Positions 18,726 through 26,599 are shown, counted from the first letter of the stretch. The stretch is 53,270 nucleotides of DNA from Blastochloris sulfoviridis (GCF_008630065.1 NZ_VWPL01000023.1:1-53270); one strand, 5' to 3'. Notes: generated by a model from the sequence alone, not told the origin. A program made the numbers and translations.

Positions 18726-18860
18726 TCAGGTGGCATCTCGCGCTCGCTCGGCCGGGTGGTGCTGGCCGTCCTGGCGCTCGGCAAGCTGCATAGCGGCGTA
18801 GCCTATGGCCACGACGATCACGGGCAGCACGACATAGGCGTAAATCCAGAGCCCGGTCAT
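18726..18860 (-). CDS. Tiny membrane protein, copy 2 of a duplicated pair
   Basis: The 44-residue product starts MTGLWIYAYVVLPVIVVAIG, a single membrane helix followed by a charged tail (LAERQDGQHHPAERARDAT). It is nearly the same as the 38-residue product of 19014-19130, and the DNA identity continues across the whole gene, so one is a recent duplicate of the other. A 16-bp gap separates it from the gene upstream. Function unknown; a holin-like or anchoring role is possible. Confidence 0.6.
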   Translation of the reverse strand: MTGLWIYAYVVLPVIVVAIGYAAMQLAERQDGQHHPAERARDAT

Positions 18861-18876
18861 GCCCCGGCGACGGCGC

Positions 18877-19017
18877 CTATTCCCCGGCCGGGAGATGACG
18901 GTTGAAGCGCCGGTCGAACTCGGCCGCGCTGTGGCGGGCATAGAGATAGCCCGCGACGGCCAGGAGGCCGGCGACGATCGGCAAGCCGTAGATCACCAGG
19001 GTGCTGGTCATGGTCAT
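18877..19017 (-). CDS. Small one-helix membrane protein
   Basis: The 46-residue product has a hydrophobic stretch (TLVIYGLPIVAGLLAVAGYL) and a basic, polar tail (AEFDRRFNRHLPAGE). Its ATG overlaps the stop of the preceding tiny gene (ATGA at 19014-19017), so the two are probably translationally coupled. No family recognised. Confidence 0.6.
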   Translation of the reverse strand: MTMTSTLVIYGLPIVAGLLAVAGYLYARHSAAEFDRRFNRHLPAGE

Positions 19018-19130
19018 TCGGCCGGGTGGTGCTGGCCGTTCTGACGCTCGGCAAGCCGCATGGCGGCGTAGCCCATGGCCACAACGACCAAGGGCAGCAC
19101 GACATAGGCGTAAATCCAGAGCCCGGTCAT
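19014..19130 (-). CDS. Tiny membrane protein, copy 1 of a duplicated pair
   Basis: The 38-residue product (MTGLWIYAYVVLPLVVVAMG then YAAMRLAERQNGQHHPAE) is one membrane helix plus a short charged tail. Its ATG overlaps the stop of the 77-residue gene upstream by four bases and its own stop overlaps the next ATG. Copy 2 lies at 18726-18860. Confidence 0.6.
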   Translation of the reverse strand: MTGLWIYAYVVLPLVVVAMGYAAMRLAERQNGQHHPAE

Positions 19131-19360
19131 ATCAGTCCTCGCAGCACGCGCCGCGCCATCAGATGTAGGGCGCCGGCGGCGAGCATCCAGCACAGGCTAC
19201 CGATCGCCAAAAGAATACCACGATCCGCCAGCCCCGTCCCGCCGACGCCGTAGAGGGCGGCAACCAGCGGCCCGAGCACTCCCACGGTCAGGCAGGCGGT
19301 TGAGGCTCGGTCGAGTGCATTGGCGGCAAGCTTGATTCGCTCGTTATGGATGAGGCTCAT
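19127..19360 (-). CDS. Small membrane protein, two hydrophobic segments
   Basis: The 77-residue product has a polar start (MSLIHNERIKLAANALDRAS) and two hydrophobic segments (about residues 22-41 and 48-66, the second including LLAIGSLCWMLAAGALHLMA), ending in RRVLRGLI. The topology resembles a class II holin or a small inner-membrane protein. It is the first membrane gene of a four-gene run linked by overlapping start and stop codons. Confidence 0.6.
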   Translation of the reverse strand: MSLIHNERIKLAANALDRASTACLTVGVLGPLVAALYGVGGTGLADRGILLAIGSLCWMLAAGALHLMARRVLRGLI

Positions 19361-19369
19361 GCCGGCTGC

Positions 19370-19666
19370 TCATCCCTGCAGGCTGCGATGGCAGATTATC
19401 GCGATTTTAGTCTTTCCAAGGCCGATCGCGATCATTTGCTTTGCTGAAGCATCGCCTCGAACGAGAAGGTGTACCCCATCTTCGATGTCGCGGAGCCCAT
19501 CAAAGATATTGGCGAAGCTTCTGTTGTGAGCTCGCACGCTCGACCGAAAGTCCTTTATTGCACGAAATACAGCATTCGCGTTGCTATCTGTTGGTGCCAA
19601 CTGAACAGCGTCGGTCAACAGGGTCAACCCGTCCCAAAATGCCTCAACGTCCTTCAGCGCGAGCAT
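19370..19666 (-). CDS. Unknown 98-residue protein after the repressor
   Basis: The product is predicted mostly helical (LKDVEAFWDGLTLLTDAVQL, FRAIKDFRSSVRAHNRSFAN, a segment with DIEDGVHLLVRGDASAKQ). No family recognised. Its ATG immediately follows the repressor stop (TTA at 19667-19669 on the plus strand), and the membrane-protein operon starts 9 bp downstream. The whole set is therefore likely one lysogenic transcript. Confidence 0.55.
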   Translation of the reverse strand: MLALKDVEAFWDGLTLLTDAVQLAPTDSNANAVFRAIKDFRSSVRAHNRSFANIFDGLRDIEDGVHLLVRGDASAKQMIAIGLGKTKIAIICHRSLQG

Positions 19667-19906
19667 TTATGCACCGATGTTTCCGGGCTTCAGCCGCACG
19701 CCCGGCCCGCCGCCGTTCTCCGGGATGAACTCGACGCCGGCCTCTTCGAGGGCGCGCTGAACCGCGGCCAGTGTCGCCGCATTTGATGTTCCGTCAGCCT
19801 CTATCCGAGTGACTGTGTTGGGGGACACTGAGGCAGCCGCCGCGAGGTCGCGGACGCTTAGCTTCAATGCCGCGCGCGCCATGCGGACTTGGCTTCCTGT
19901 TATCAT
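19667..19906 (-). CDS. Cro/CI-type helix-turn-helix repressor
   Basis: The 79-residue product has a compact XRE-type DNA-binding domain: QVRMARAALKLSVRDLAAAA then SVSPNTVTRIEADGTSNAAT, and a short tail with EEAGVEFIPENGGGPGVRL, a common ending of small XRE proteins in proteobacteria. ATG 19906 is chosen because the domain begins there; upstream codons lie in the divergent control region. It faces the rightward early genes across 93 bp that contain a palindrome. It is the likely master repressor of the element, although it has no CI-like C-terminal peptidase domain. Confidence 0.72.
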   Translation of the reverse strand: MITGSQVRMARAALKLSVRDLAAAASVSPNTVTRIEADGTSNAATLAAVQRALEEAGVEFIPENGGGPGVRLKPGNIGA

Positions 19907-19927
19907 ATGGTGACCTAGTCGCAAAAT

Positions 19928-19942
19928 AGGGATTGCATCCCT
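19928..19942. promoter_or_regulatory. Operator-like palindrome in the divergent control region
   Basis: AGGGATTGCATCCCT is a perfect 6-bp inverted repeat with a 3-bp spacer, 22 bp upstream of the repressor start and 58 bp before the first rightward gene. It is a good candidate operator for the adjacent repressor. Confidence 0.5.
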
Positions 19943-19999
19943 GTGTGAACGTTGGTACTGTATCACAACATTGCTACGGAACCAACGGAGATCACGCGC

Positions 20000-20242
20000 A
20001 TGAACACTCATGTTCGCGAACGGGAGAGCCATGCCCGGCGCCTGTTCATCGAAGTGACGCCCGAGCTGCGCCGGGTGCTGGAGATGGTGGCCGAGGCCGC
20101 CATCGACGCTCTCGACCGGATTGACGGCGACCCGGACCTCGAACCGCAGCCTGCCGAAGCCGAGGATGACGATCCGGCCGAAGACGACGATCCGGCTGAG
20201 GATGACGATTTCGCCGCGGAGGTGGCGTGCCATGCCTGTTGA
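20000..20242 (+). CDS. Small acidic protein, first rightward gene
   Basis: The 80-residue product starts MNTHVRERESHARRLFIEVT. It has a short helical part (PELRRVLEMVAEAAIDALDR) and then a strongly acidic repeat of EDDDPA units at residues 53-71. ATG 20000 has GGAG about 9 bases upstream. No known family. Acidic early proteins may mimic DNA or act as regulators, but nothing here shows that. Confidence 0.55.
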   Translation: MNTHVRERESHARRLFIEVTPELRRVLEMVAEAAIDALDRIDGDPDLEPQPAEAEDDDPAEDDDPAEDDDFAAEVACHAC

Positions 20243-20357
20243 ACCGCTCGCTCCGCTCGCCTTCGCCTCCTGCCTCTTTTCGCTGCTGATCGGCGTCGCG
20301 ATTGGCCGGATGACGTTGACCGATCGCCGCGGCGTCCGCGGCGCCCTCGACCTCTGA
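20232..20357 (+). CDS. Small membrane protein
   Basis: The 41-residue product (MPVEPLAPLAFASCLFSLLI then GVAIGRMTLTDRR) has one hydrophobic helix. It overlaps the end of the preceding gene by 11 bases in another frame, suggesting coupling. Unknown function. Confidence 0.45.
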   Translation: MPVEPLAPLAFASCLFSLLIGVAIGRMTLTDRRGVRGALDL

Positions 20358-20373
20358 ACCAAGGAGCCAACCA

Positions 20374-20679
20374 ATGAACACGACCACGAATTCCACCGAC
20401 ACGCGCCAAGACGAGAGACCGATGAAACACCTTCTGGATATGGAGCCCGATTTGCGCCGCCTGCGCGCCCTCGCCGAACTGCTGGAGCTTGCCGGTGAGG
20501 GCCTGGAGGCCGACCACCAGACCGATACGGCGATGGCCGTGCGCCACGCCGGCGAGCTGGTGGCGGAAACCGCCAGACGGCTGCGTGAGACGTTCAACCG
20601 CGCGACCGACGCGCTGCGGCGCGAGGCCGACGCGCGCGCCTTCGCCGCGATGCGCACTCCGGGGGAGGCGTCGTCATGA
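20374..20679 (+). CDS. Unknown helical protein, 101 residues
   Basis: The product is helix-rich and charged (MEPDLRRLRALAELLELAGE, AVRHAGELVAETARRLRETF). A good ribosome site (AAGGAG) lies about 8 bases before ATG 20374. An internal ATG at residue 17 is possible. It overlaps the next start by four bases. No family recognised. Confidence 0.55.
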   Translation: MNTTTNSTDTRQDERPMKHLLDMEPDLRRLRALAELLELAGEGLEADHQTDTAMAVRHAGELVAETARRLRETFNRATDALRREADARAFAAMRTPGEASS

Positions 20680-21215
20680 CGGCAATCCCCAGTGAGATCA
20701 CCTCGGCCGCCGCCAACACCGTCAGCCTCCCCGACCTCGCCGTCCGATTCGCAGAGTTGTACCCGCGCTGGTGCGACTACAAGAACCGCCGCCACGCGGA
20801 GCATGAAGAATTCGAGGCGAGGGTACTGGCAGCCACTGGAATGACATTTGATGAGGCCGAAGCCCGCGGCGGAATACTCTTCGAAAATTATAGGGCAGTG
20901 CGCAAGCAGGTAATCTACGACGATAAGCAGACAGGTCGCTTGGATGATGATGATCCGGAAGAGATAATTTGGGATGAGATCGAAGACATTGCTTCGGCGA
21001 TCCTGAAACATCCGGCTCTGTCGATGGATAATATCCGTCTGCAGGCGCAAGCTGTGGCTGTTTACTGCTTGTCTTATTGGGCAGACGTAAAGTCTATCGA
21101 CCACGATGTGTGGCACATGCGGCGGGCCATCGAGAATTTCGCGGCGGTCGCCGGCGTCGAGTTGCTGCCCGGGCTCGACGAGGTTGTGTCGCTCGACGCC
21201 GTGCCCATGGCGTGA
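20676..21215 (+). CDS. Unknown 179-residue element protein
   Basis: The product starts MTAIPSEITSAAANTVSLPD and has an aromatic, charged middle (VRFAELYPRWCDYKNRRHAE). Between about 20,800 and 21,120 the codons become clearly more AT-rich than in neighbouring genes, which suggests a different source for this part. The start codon overlaps the preceding stop (ATGA). No family recognised; position suggests an early-region accessory protein. Confidence 0.55.
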   Translation: MTAIPSEITSAAANTVSLPDLAVRFAELYPRWCDYKNRRHAEHEEFEARVLAATGMTFDEAEARGGILFENYRAVRKQVIYDDKQTGRLDDDDPEEIIWDEIEDIASAILKHPALSMDNIRLQAQAVAVYCLSYWADVKSIDHDVWHMRRAIENFAAVAGVELLPGLDEVVSLDAVPMA

Positions 21216-21322
21216 AGGGGACGCCCCTCGACAGGCCCCGCCGGCACGCCTGGGAGGCGTTCCCGGCGGGGCTGAGGCGGATCGAACAAAGCGACCAGCT
21301 AAAAGCTCGATAAGACGCTTTA

Positions 21323-21335
21323 CAAAATCGTTTTG
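21323..21335. promoter_or_regulatory. CAAAATCGTTTTG palindrome before the late structural operon
   Basis: This is an inverted repeat with 5-bp arms and a 3-bp centre, in an AT-rich patch 42 bp upstream of the MerR-like gene. It is a plausible operator or promoter-adjacent site controlling the capsid genes. Confidence 0.4.
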
Positions 21336-21376
21336 ATATTTTACATTCGGGCAACGCTAACGGAGAACGCCGCGAC

Positions 21377-22021
21377 ATGCACCCCGAACACATGACCGTC
21401 AGCCGAGCGGATGCCGCGCGGATCATCGGAGCAACCGAGGCCCAGATTTCAAATTGGATGGCGCGCCACGGACTGTTCGGAAGTCGAAACCTCAAAGGCC
21501 GCGGCTTCCACGTACCTCTGACAATCCGCGAGTTGATGATCCTTGGCGCGATCAAGGAGCTGATCGACGCCGGAATCGACGTGGGTTTGGCCGTTGGCGC
21601 GGCCAACCGTTATTCCGTCTATGGCGCCCTGTTCTCTGGCTGCGGCGAACTTATCCTTGCGCCGAATGCCGACCGGACCGCCTTGATCGGGATGGACGGC
21701 ACCGACCTCCCGGTCGCCATCCGCATTCGCGCTTGGCCGATCTTCGACCGCGTCATGCGGGCTTGGTTCCCCGAGCGGCCGAACGACCCCGAGTTCATCG
21801 ATTATATCCGGAGTGTCACCGCGCGCCGTCGTGAGCGTGACTCCCGAGGCGAGCCATTCGAGGTCACCACCGATCCGTGGGGCAACGAGGTCGAGCCGAT
21901 CAAGCATCCTGACCCGGCAACGCTGCAGGCTGCTGAACAGCGCCACGCGGAAAATGCAGCGAGCTGGAAGCGGGCCATCGACAAGGTCAACGCCGAACAG
22001 TCCGGCGACTCCAACGACTGA
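21377..22021 (+). CDS. MerR-like DNA-binding protein leading the capsid operon
   Basis: The 214-residue product has an N-terminal MerR/AlpA-like winged helix: MTVSRADAARIIGATEAQIS, then NWMARHGLF and FHVPLTIRELMILGAIKELI, close to the helix-turn-helix plus wing of phage regulators. The C-terminal part is unfamiliar. A palindrome upstream could be its binding site. It precedes the portal gene by 16 bp, so it could be a late-gene activator or a second packaging-initiation protein. Confidence 0.55.
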   Translation: MHPEHMTVSRADAARIIGATEAQISNWMARHGLFGSRNLKGRGFHVPLTIRELMILGAIKELIDAGIDVGLAVGAANRYSVYGALFSGCGELILAPNADRTALIGMDGTDLPVAIRIRAWPIFDRVMRAWFPERPNDPEFIDYIRSVTARRRERDSRGEPFEVTTDPWGNEVEPIKHPDPATLQAAEQRHAENAASWKRAIDKVNAEQSGDSND

Positions 22022-22037
22022 CCGGGTTGACCTCGCC

Positions 22038-23423
22038 ATGCTCGCCGCCCTGACCCGCTCCCGCCTCGGCCGCCGCATCGTGGATGCTGGTCGCGTGCTG
22101 TTCGCCGGCGAGGTGTCGACGCGCGGCATGATCGAGGCCGGCGGCAGCGGGCCGCGGTGGCACCGCAACGCCATCCTGCGGGCCCCGGCCCGCGAGATCG
22201 CGGCGCGGTCGGAGACGGCCGGGGCGAGGGCCGCGGCAGCGTTCCTGAACTCCACCTATGGCGCCGCCATCGTCAACACCTGGGTGACCAACGTCACCAT
22301 GGATGGCCCGACATGTCGGCCGAAGGTGACGCGCAAGGCGCTGCGCAAGAAGCTGGTCGAGGACTTCGGCCGGTGGTGGTCGAACTGCGACGCCGAAGGG
22401 CGTTCCGATCTTGGCGGCTTCCTCGCCCGCACCGTCCGCTCGCTAGTGGTGAACGGCGAGGCGTTCGTTCACCTTGAGGTCGACCCGGACACCGGCGCGC
22501 TGCAGCTGCGCCTCTGGAACGTCAATCAGGTCGACCGGTCGATGAACCGCGACATTGGCGGCGGCTTCCGCGTCGTCGCTGGCGTCGAGTCTGATCCCCG
22601 CGGACGGCGTGTTGCGTACCATGTTCGCGAGAACCCGGACGCGCCGTTCGCAACCAATTACGGCACCATCCGGGTGCCGGCCGAGGATGTGCTGCACGTT
22701 TTCGAGCCGCTTTTCCCCGGACAGGCGAGGGGCCTGTCCTGGCTGGCGCCCTCGCTGACGCGGATCGCGGAGATCGACAAAAGCGAGGACGCGAACCTCG
22801 CGAGATTGAACGCCTCGGCGATGTTTGCCGGCTTTCTGACCAAGCCCAGCGAGGGGGCGCCCGACGTGCTGCCGATTGCACCCAACGCGCCGTCCGTCGA
22901 TATGGAACCCGGTGCTTTCATTCAGGTGCCGCCTGGTTACGGCGTCGAGTTCTCGACCCCGCCGAGCGGCGATGGTGCGGTCGACTTCACTCGCGCGATG
23001 ATCCGCTCGGCGGCGGCCGGCGCCGGGGTGCCCTACGAACTGGTAAGCGCCGACCTTTCACAGGTGAACTACAGCTCGGCCCGCCTCGGCCTGTCCGAAT
23101 TCCGACAGCGCGTCACGGCGATCCGCCGCACGCTGATCATTCCCCAATTCCTGGATCCGGTGTGGCGCCGCTGGCTTGCGCTGGAGGCCTTGGCAGGCCG
23201 CATCAAGCTCGACCTCGGCGCGCTGCCCGAGGTCGAATGGGTGTTCCCAGGCTGGCCGGCGGTCGACCCGCTCAAGGAAACCAACGCGGAAATTCAGGCG
23301 ATCAACGCTCGCATCAAGAGCCGGTTCGAGACGATCGCCGCCCGCGGTCGCGATCCGGAAGAGGTCGACGCTGAGATCGCGATGGACACCGCTCCGGCCG
23401 CAGAAAAGGAGGCCCGCAAATGA
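22038..23423 (+). CDS. Phage portal protein (lambda family)
   Basis: The 461-residue product shows lambda gpB-type portal features: an Arg-rich start, TAGARAAAAFLNSTYGAAIV, the core VVNGEAFVHLEVDPDTGALQ, FRVVAGVESDPRGRRVAYHV and the C-terminal SADLSQVNYSSARLGLSEFR that is typical of the family. Twelve portals form the DNA gate at one capsid vertex and dock the terminase. ATG 22038 follows the MerR-like stop by 16 bp; the longer frame upstream is a shadow of that gene. Length is normal to slightly short. Confidence 0.92.
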   Translation: MLAALTRSRLGRRIVDAGRVLFAGEVSTRGMIEAGGSGPRWHRNAILRAPAREIAARSETAGARAAAAFLNSTYGAAIVNTWVTNVTMDGPTCRPKVTRKALRKKLVEDFGRWWSNCDAEGRSDLGGFLARTVRSLVVNGEAFVHLEVDPDTGALQLRLWNVNQVDRSMNRDIGGGFRVVAGVESDPRGRRVAYHVRENPDAPFATNYGTIRVPAEDVLHVFEPLFPGQARGLSWLAPSLTRIAEIDKSEDANLARLNASAMFAGFLTKPSEGAPDVLPIAPNAPSVDMEPGAFIQVPPGYGVEFSTPPSGDGAVDFTRAMIRSAAAGAGVPYELVSADLSQVNYSSARLGLSEFRQRVTAIRRTLIIPQFLDPVWRRWLALEALAGRIKLDLGALPEVEWVFPGWPAVDPLKETNAEIQAINARIKSRFETIAARGRDPEEVDAEIAMDTAPAAEKEARK

Positions 23424-23803
23424 GCGTCGTGCGCCTTCGCGACACATCCACCGCCGCCAGCTTCAATCCGTTCCCGCACATCGCGGCCCTTGCCGGCGGC
23501 CTGCCGGACTGGATGGCGACTGCCCCCGCGTCCGACCGCGTCATCGCCGCGGCGGAGCTTTCGGAACTCATCGATCTGACCGGCAAGACGCTCACGGCAA
23601 TGGACCCGATCGGGGTCCTCATGGCGCTGCAGAAGGCGCTGCCGGCATGGTTTGAGACGGCTCCGCTCGAAGATCTTGAGCGGTTCGCTGCGCTCGGTGA
23701 GGCGTTCGGCTACAGCGTCGCCGCTCTCTGCGCCGAACGTGCCCAGCGTCTGCGCGCGGATTTTCTCGCCGGCACGCATGACGAGTACGGGAGGCCGATT
23801 TGA
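23420..23803 (+). CDS. Unknown head-operon protein, 127 residues
   Basis: The ATG overlaps the portal stop by four bases. The product is helical (VIAAAELSELIDLTGKTLTA, LEDLERFAALGEAFGYSVAA) and ends HDEYGRPI. No family recognised. Its place between portal and protease-capsid suggests a head-assembly or adaptor role. Confidence 0.55.
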   Translation: MSVVRLRDTSTAASFNPFPHIAALAGGLPDWMATAPASDRVIAAAELSELIDLTGKTLTAMDPIGVLMALQKALPAWFETAPLEDLERFAALGEAFGYSVAALCAERAQRLRADFLAGTHDEYGRPI

Positions 23804-24063
23804 CCGCGCGGTTCCCGTTTATCGATCCGACCGCCGGCTTCGACCTGGCGCCGCTGCTCGACCTGCTCGACGATGAAATCGAGGTGTGGGCGCCCGGGGC
23901 GCCAGCGTCCGAGCTTGAAGACGTGCTGCAGCGGCTCGACGACCTGATCGAAAAGGTCCGCTCGGAGATCTCCAGCCGCTCCGGCGATCCCACCAATCTT
24001 GAAGAACTTCAGTTCGCAGAGCTTGAGGCAACCCGATGCCGCCCGCCGAAACCGAAACGTTGA
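23800..24063 (+). CDS. Unknown head-operon protein, 87 residues, TTG start
   Basis: A TTG at 23800 overlaps the preceding stop and gives an acidic helical protein (LAPLLDLLDDEIEVWAPGAP, ELEDVLQRLDDLIEKVRSEI). It overlaps the first 28 bases of the protease-capsid gene. No family recognised. Confidence 0.45.
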   Translation: MTARFPFIDPTAGFDLAPLLDLLDDEIEVWAPGAPASELEDVLQRLDDLIEKVRSEISSRSGDPTNLEELQFAELEATRCRPPKPKR

Positions 24064-25931
24064 TCACCCGCCGCGCGCCGGAGGCCCCGACCTCCTGGAA
24101 TGCCGAGGCGCGCACCTTCGAGGTGGTGTTCGCCACCTCTGCCGCTGCAGTCGATCGCTACGACATGCGCGGACCCTATCGCGAAACGCTTGCCGTCGAG
24201 GGTTTCACGGTGGTCGATCCGACGCCGTTCCTCGACGGCCACCGGCGGGACAGCCTGGACGCGGTGCTGGGCCAGATCGTCAGCTCGCGGGCGGTCGGCG
24301 GGAAAGCCAGTGCCGTTGTCCGGCTGTCCCGCAACAATCCGCTCGCCCTCCGCCTTGGCCAGGATCTCGCCGACGGCATGCGCTTCGGCGTTAGCTGCGG
24401 CTACACGGTCGAAGAGTGGCGCGAGACCACAAACACCAAGACCGGAATTCGCACCAAGGTCGCGCTCCGCTGGACCGTTCGCGAAATTTCCGTGGTCACC
24501 ATTCCCGCCGACCGCCAAGCGACCACACGAGGTGCCGCCATGGCAGATCCCACCCCGACCCCGGCGCCCGCGCCGGCCACTGACCCGGCGGCGCTTCCGC
24601 CGGTCACTTCGCCCACCATCGCGCCGGCCCAGCCGCCGGCAACCGAGACGCGCTCGGCAAGCCCGGAGATCCAGAACCGCGCCAACGTCAACACCGAGAT
24701 CCGCGCCATCGCCCGCACGCTCGGCCTAAGCCAGTCTTGGGTCGACGGGCAGATCGACCGCAGCGCCACCGCCGATCAGGCCCGCGCCGCGGCGCTCGAC
24801 GAACTGCAGCGGCGCAGCGCCGCCGGCACGGTGCCGACCACGCCGGTGGTGACCTTCGGTGTCGACTACACCGACCCGGCGATTCGCGTCCGGGCCGCCG
24901 GCGAGGCGCTGTATTCGCGGACCAACCGGTCGCACAACCTCTCGGAGCCCGCCCGGCGCTACGCCGAGATGAGCATGCCGGACCTTGCGCGCGAGTGCTG
25001 CCGGGCGGCCGGCGTGCCGCTGGCGGGGCTGTCGACCGCCAGCATCGTCACGCGCGCGCTGCACACCACGTCCGATTTCGCGTTGATTCTCGGCGACGCG
25101 GTCGGCCGCACGCTGCGCGATTCGTATCAGGCTGTGCCCTCGGCGCTGAAGCGGCTCGGCCGGCAGCAGAACGCCACCGACTTCCGTACCCGCCACCGCA
25201 TCCAGTTCGGCGGCAACCTGCTGCTGGAGCGGGTCAACGAGTCCGGCGAGGTGAAGTCCGGCACGCTGGCCGAGGCGAAGGAGGCGTATCGGCTTGAGAC
25301 GTTCGCCAAGATGTTCGGCATCTCACGCCAGGCGCTGGCGAATGACGATCTCGGCGCCTTCGCCGATATGCCGCGCCGGCTCGGCCAGCTCACCGCGGCG
25401 ACCGAGGCGAAGCTCCTGGCCGGCCTGCTGACCGAAGGCAGCGGCCTTGGCCCGGTGATGGCCGATGGCAAGCGGCTGTTCCACACCGACCACGGCAACC
25501 TTGCGAGCGCCGGCACGGTGATCGACGTCGGCACGCTCGGCGCGGCCCGGCTGGCGATGCGGGCGCAAACCGGGCTGTCGGGCGAGCTGGTCAGCGTCAC
25601 CCCGAAGTATCTGGTGGTGTCGTCTACCAAGGAAACCGAGGGCGAGATGGTGCTCGCCGCCATCAGCCCGGCCACGGTCGACGACGTCAATCCGTTCAGC
25701 GGCAAGCTGGAACTGATCGTCGAGCCGCGGCTCACGGGAAACCGCTGGTATCTCGCGGCCTCGCCGGCCGAGATCGACGGGCTCGAATGGGCGTACCTCT
25801 CCGGCGAGGAAGGGCCGCAGGTCGAGACCCGGGCCGGCTTCGAGGTCGAAGGCGTGCAAATGAAGGTTCGCCTCGATTTCGGCGCCGGCTTTGTCGACCA
25901 CCGCTCCTGGTATTCGAACCCCGGAGCGTGA
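24036..25931 (+). CDS. Prohead protease - major capsid protein fusion
   Basis: The 631-residue product joins a maturation protease to a capsid protein. The S78/HK97-type protease part (about residues 1-165) has the catalytic His in FLDGHRRDSL (H69) and Ser in GMRFGVSCGY (S120). A Pro/Ala/Thr linker spans about 172-210 and a helical delta-like region precedes the capsid part at about 240-631 (NLSEPARRYAEMSMPDLARE, LFHTDHGNLASAGTVIDVGT, FEVEGVQMKVRLDFGAGFVD). The protease probably cuts itself free during assembly. Database annotation knows such fusions from Mu-like and related phages. Confidence 0.88.
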   Translation: MPPAETETLITRRAPEAPTSWNAEARTFEVVFATSAAAVDRYDMRGPYRETLAVEGFTVVDPTPFLDGHRRDSLDAVLGQIVSSRAVGGKASAVVRLSRNNPLALRLGQDLADGMRFGVSCGYTVEEWRETTNTKTGIRTKVALRWTVREISVVTIPADRQATTRGAAMADPTPTPAPAPATDPAALPPVTSPTIAPAQPPATETRSASPEIQNRANVNTEIRAIARTLGLSQSWVDGQIDRSATADQARAAALDELQRRSAAGTVPTTPVVTFGVDYTDPAIRVRAAGEALYSRTNRSHNLSEPARRYAEMSMPDLARECCRAAGVPLAGLSTASIVTRALHTTSDFALILGDAVGRTLRDSYQAVPSALKRLGRQQNATDFRTRHRIQFGGNLLLERVNESGEVKSGTLAEAKEAYRLETFAKMFGISRQALANDDLGAFADMPRRLGQLTAATEAKLLAGLLTEGSGLGPVMADGKRLFHTDHGNLASAGTVIDVGTLGAARLAMRAQTGLSGELVSVTPKYLVVSSTKETEGEMVLAAISPATVDDVNPFSGKLELIVEPRLTGNRWYLAASPAEIDGLEWAYLSGEEGPQVETRAGFEVEGVQMKVRLDFGAGFVDHRSWYSNPGA

Positions 25932-25934
25932 TCC

Positions 25935-26150
25935 ATGGCGGACCTGGACACCCTTCGGCAGCGGCTGTCGCTCCTCAAGGAGGATCTCGCCAGTCCGACG
26001 CATTCAGTGCGCGAGGGCGAGCGGGAAATGACAGCTCGTTCAGTCGCCGACATCCGCAAGGCGATCGCCGACATTGAGGCCGAGATCGCCGCCGCCGAAG
26101 GGCGACCGGCCGGCAAGATCGTCCACCTCAGAAACACCAGAGGATGGTGA
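25935..26150 (+). CDS. gpW-like head-tail joining protein
   Basis: The 71-residue product (MADLDTLRQRLSLLKEDLAS, SVADIRKAIADIEAEIAAAE, ending HLRNTRGW) fits the small gpW/head-completion pattern: two helices around a short polar turn and a basic tail. In lambda, gpW closes the filled head so a tail can attach. It starts 3 bp after the capsid stop. Confidence 0.65.
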   Translation: MADLDTLRQRLSLLKEDLASPTHSVREGEREMTARSVADIRKAIADIEAEIAAAEGRPAGKIVHLRNTRGW

Positions 26151-26155
26151 GAGCT

Positions 26156-26599
26156 ATGAAAAATTTCGTGCAATCGGGTCGCATGCTGACCCTGACAGCG
26201 CCGAGCGGCGGTGTGGCCTCCGGCGACGGCGTGATGGTTGGCTCGGTCTTCGGCGTTGCAGCGTTCGATGCCGCCGAAGGTGCCGAGGTCGAGGTCGCGA
26301 CCGAAGGCGTTTTTTCGTTGAAGAAGACCACCGGCGCCGCCTGGATCGTCGGCCAGCCCGTCTTCTGGAACGCGAGCGCCGGCGAGGCCGCCACCTCTGG
26401 CGACCTGCAGATCGGCGTCGCGGTGGCTGCGGCCGGCTCCAGCGCGGCGATCGGCCTCGTGAAGCTCGACCCGAAACCGGTGGTGCCGGCGGCGGCGATC
26501 GCCGACCTCGCCGGCGGTGCCGACCTCGCGACGGCGGTCGCGAAGATCAACGTCATCCTCGCCGCGCTGCGCACCACCAAGGCGGTCGCGACGAGCTAA
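26156..26599 (+). CDS. DUF2190 capsid-associated protein
   Basis: The 147-residue product (MKNFVQSGRMLTLTAPSGGV then ASGDGVMVGSVFGVA) is a clear DUF2190 member, a family found next to major capsid genes and probably a capsid decoration or stabilising protein. An upstream ATG at 26144 overlapping the previous stop is an alternative. It is the last structural gene, with a terminator following. Confidence 0.8.
   Translation: MKNFVQSGRMLTLTAPSGGVASGDGVMVGSVFGVAAFDAAEGAEVEVATEGVFSLKKTTGAAWIVGQPVFWNASAGEAATSGDLQIGVAVAAAGSSAAIGLVKLDPKPVVPAAAIADLAGGADLATAVAKINVILAALRTTKAVATS

Noticed and set aside
20000-20242. Acidic DDDPAE protein as a DNA-mimic anti-restriction protein
   Set aside because: The acidic part is a short simple repeat and there is no match to known DNA-mimic folds that I can see; kept only as an unknown small protein.
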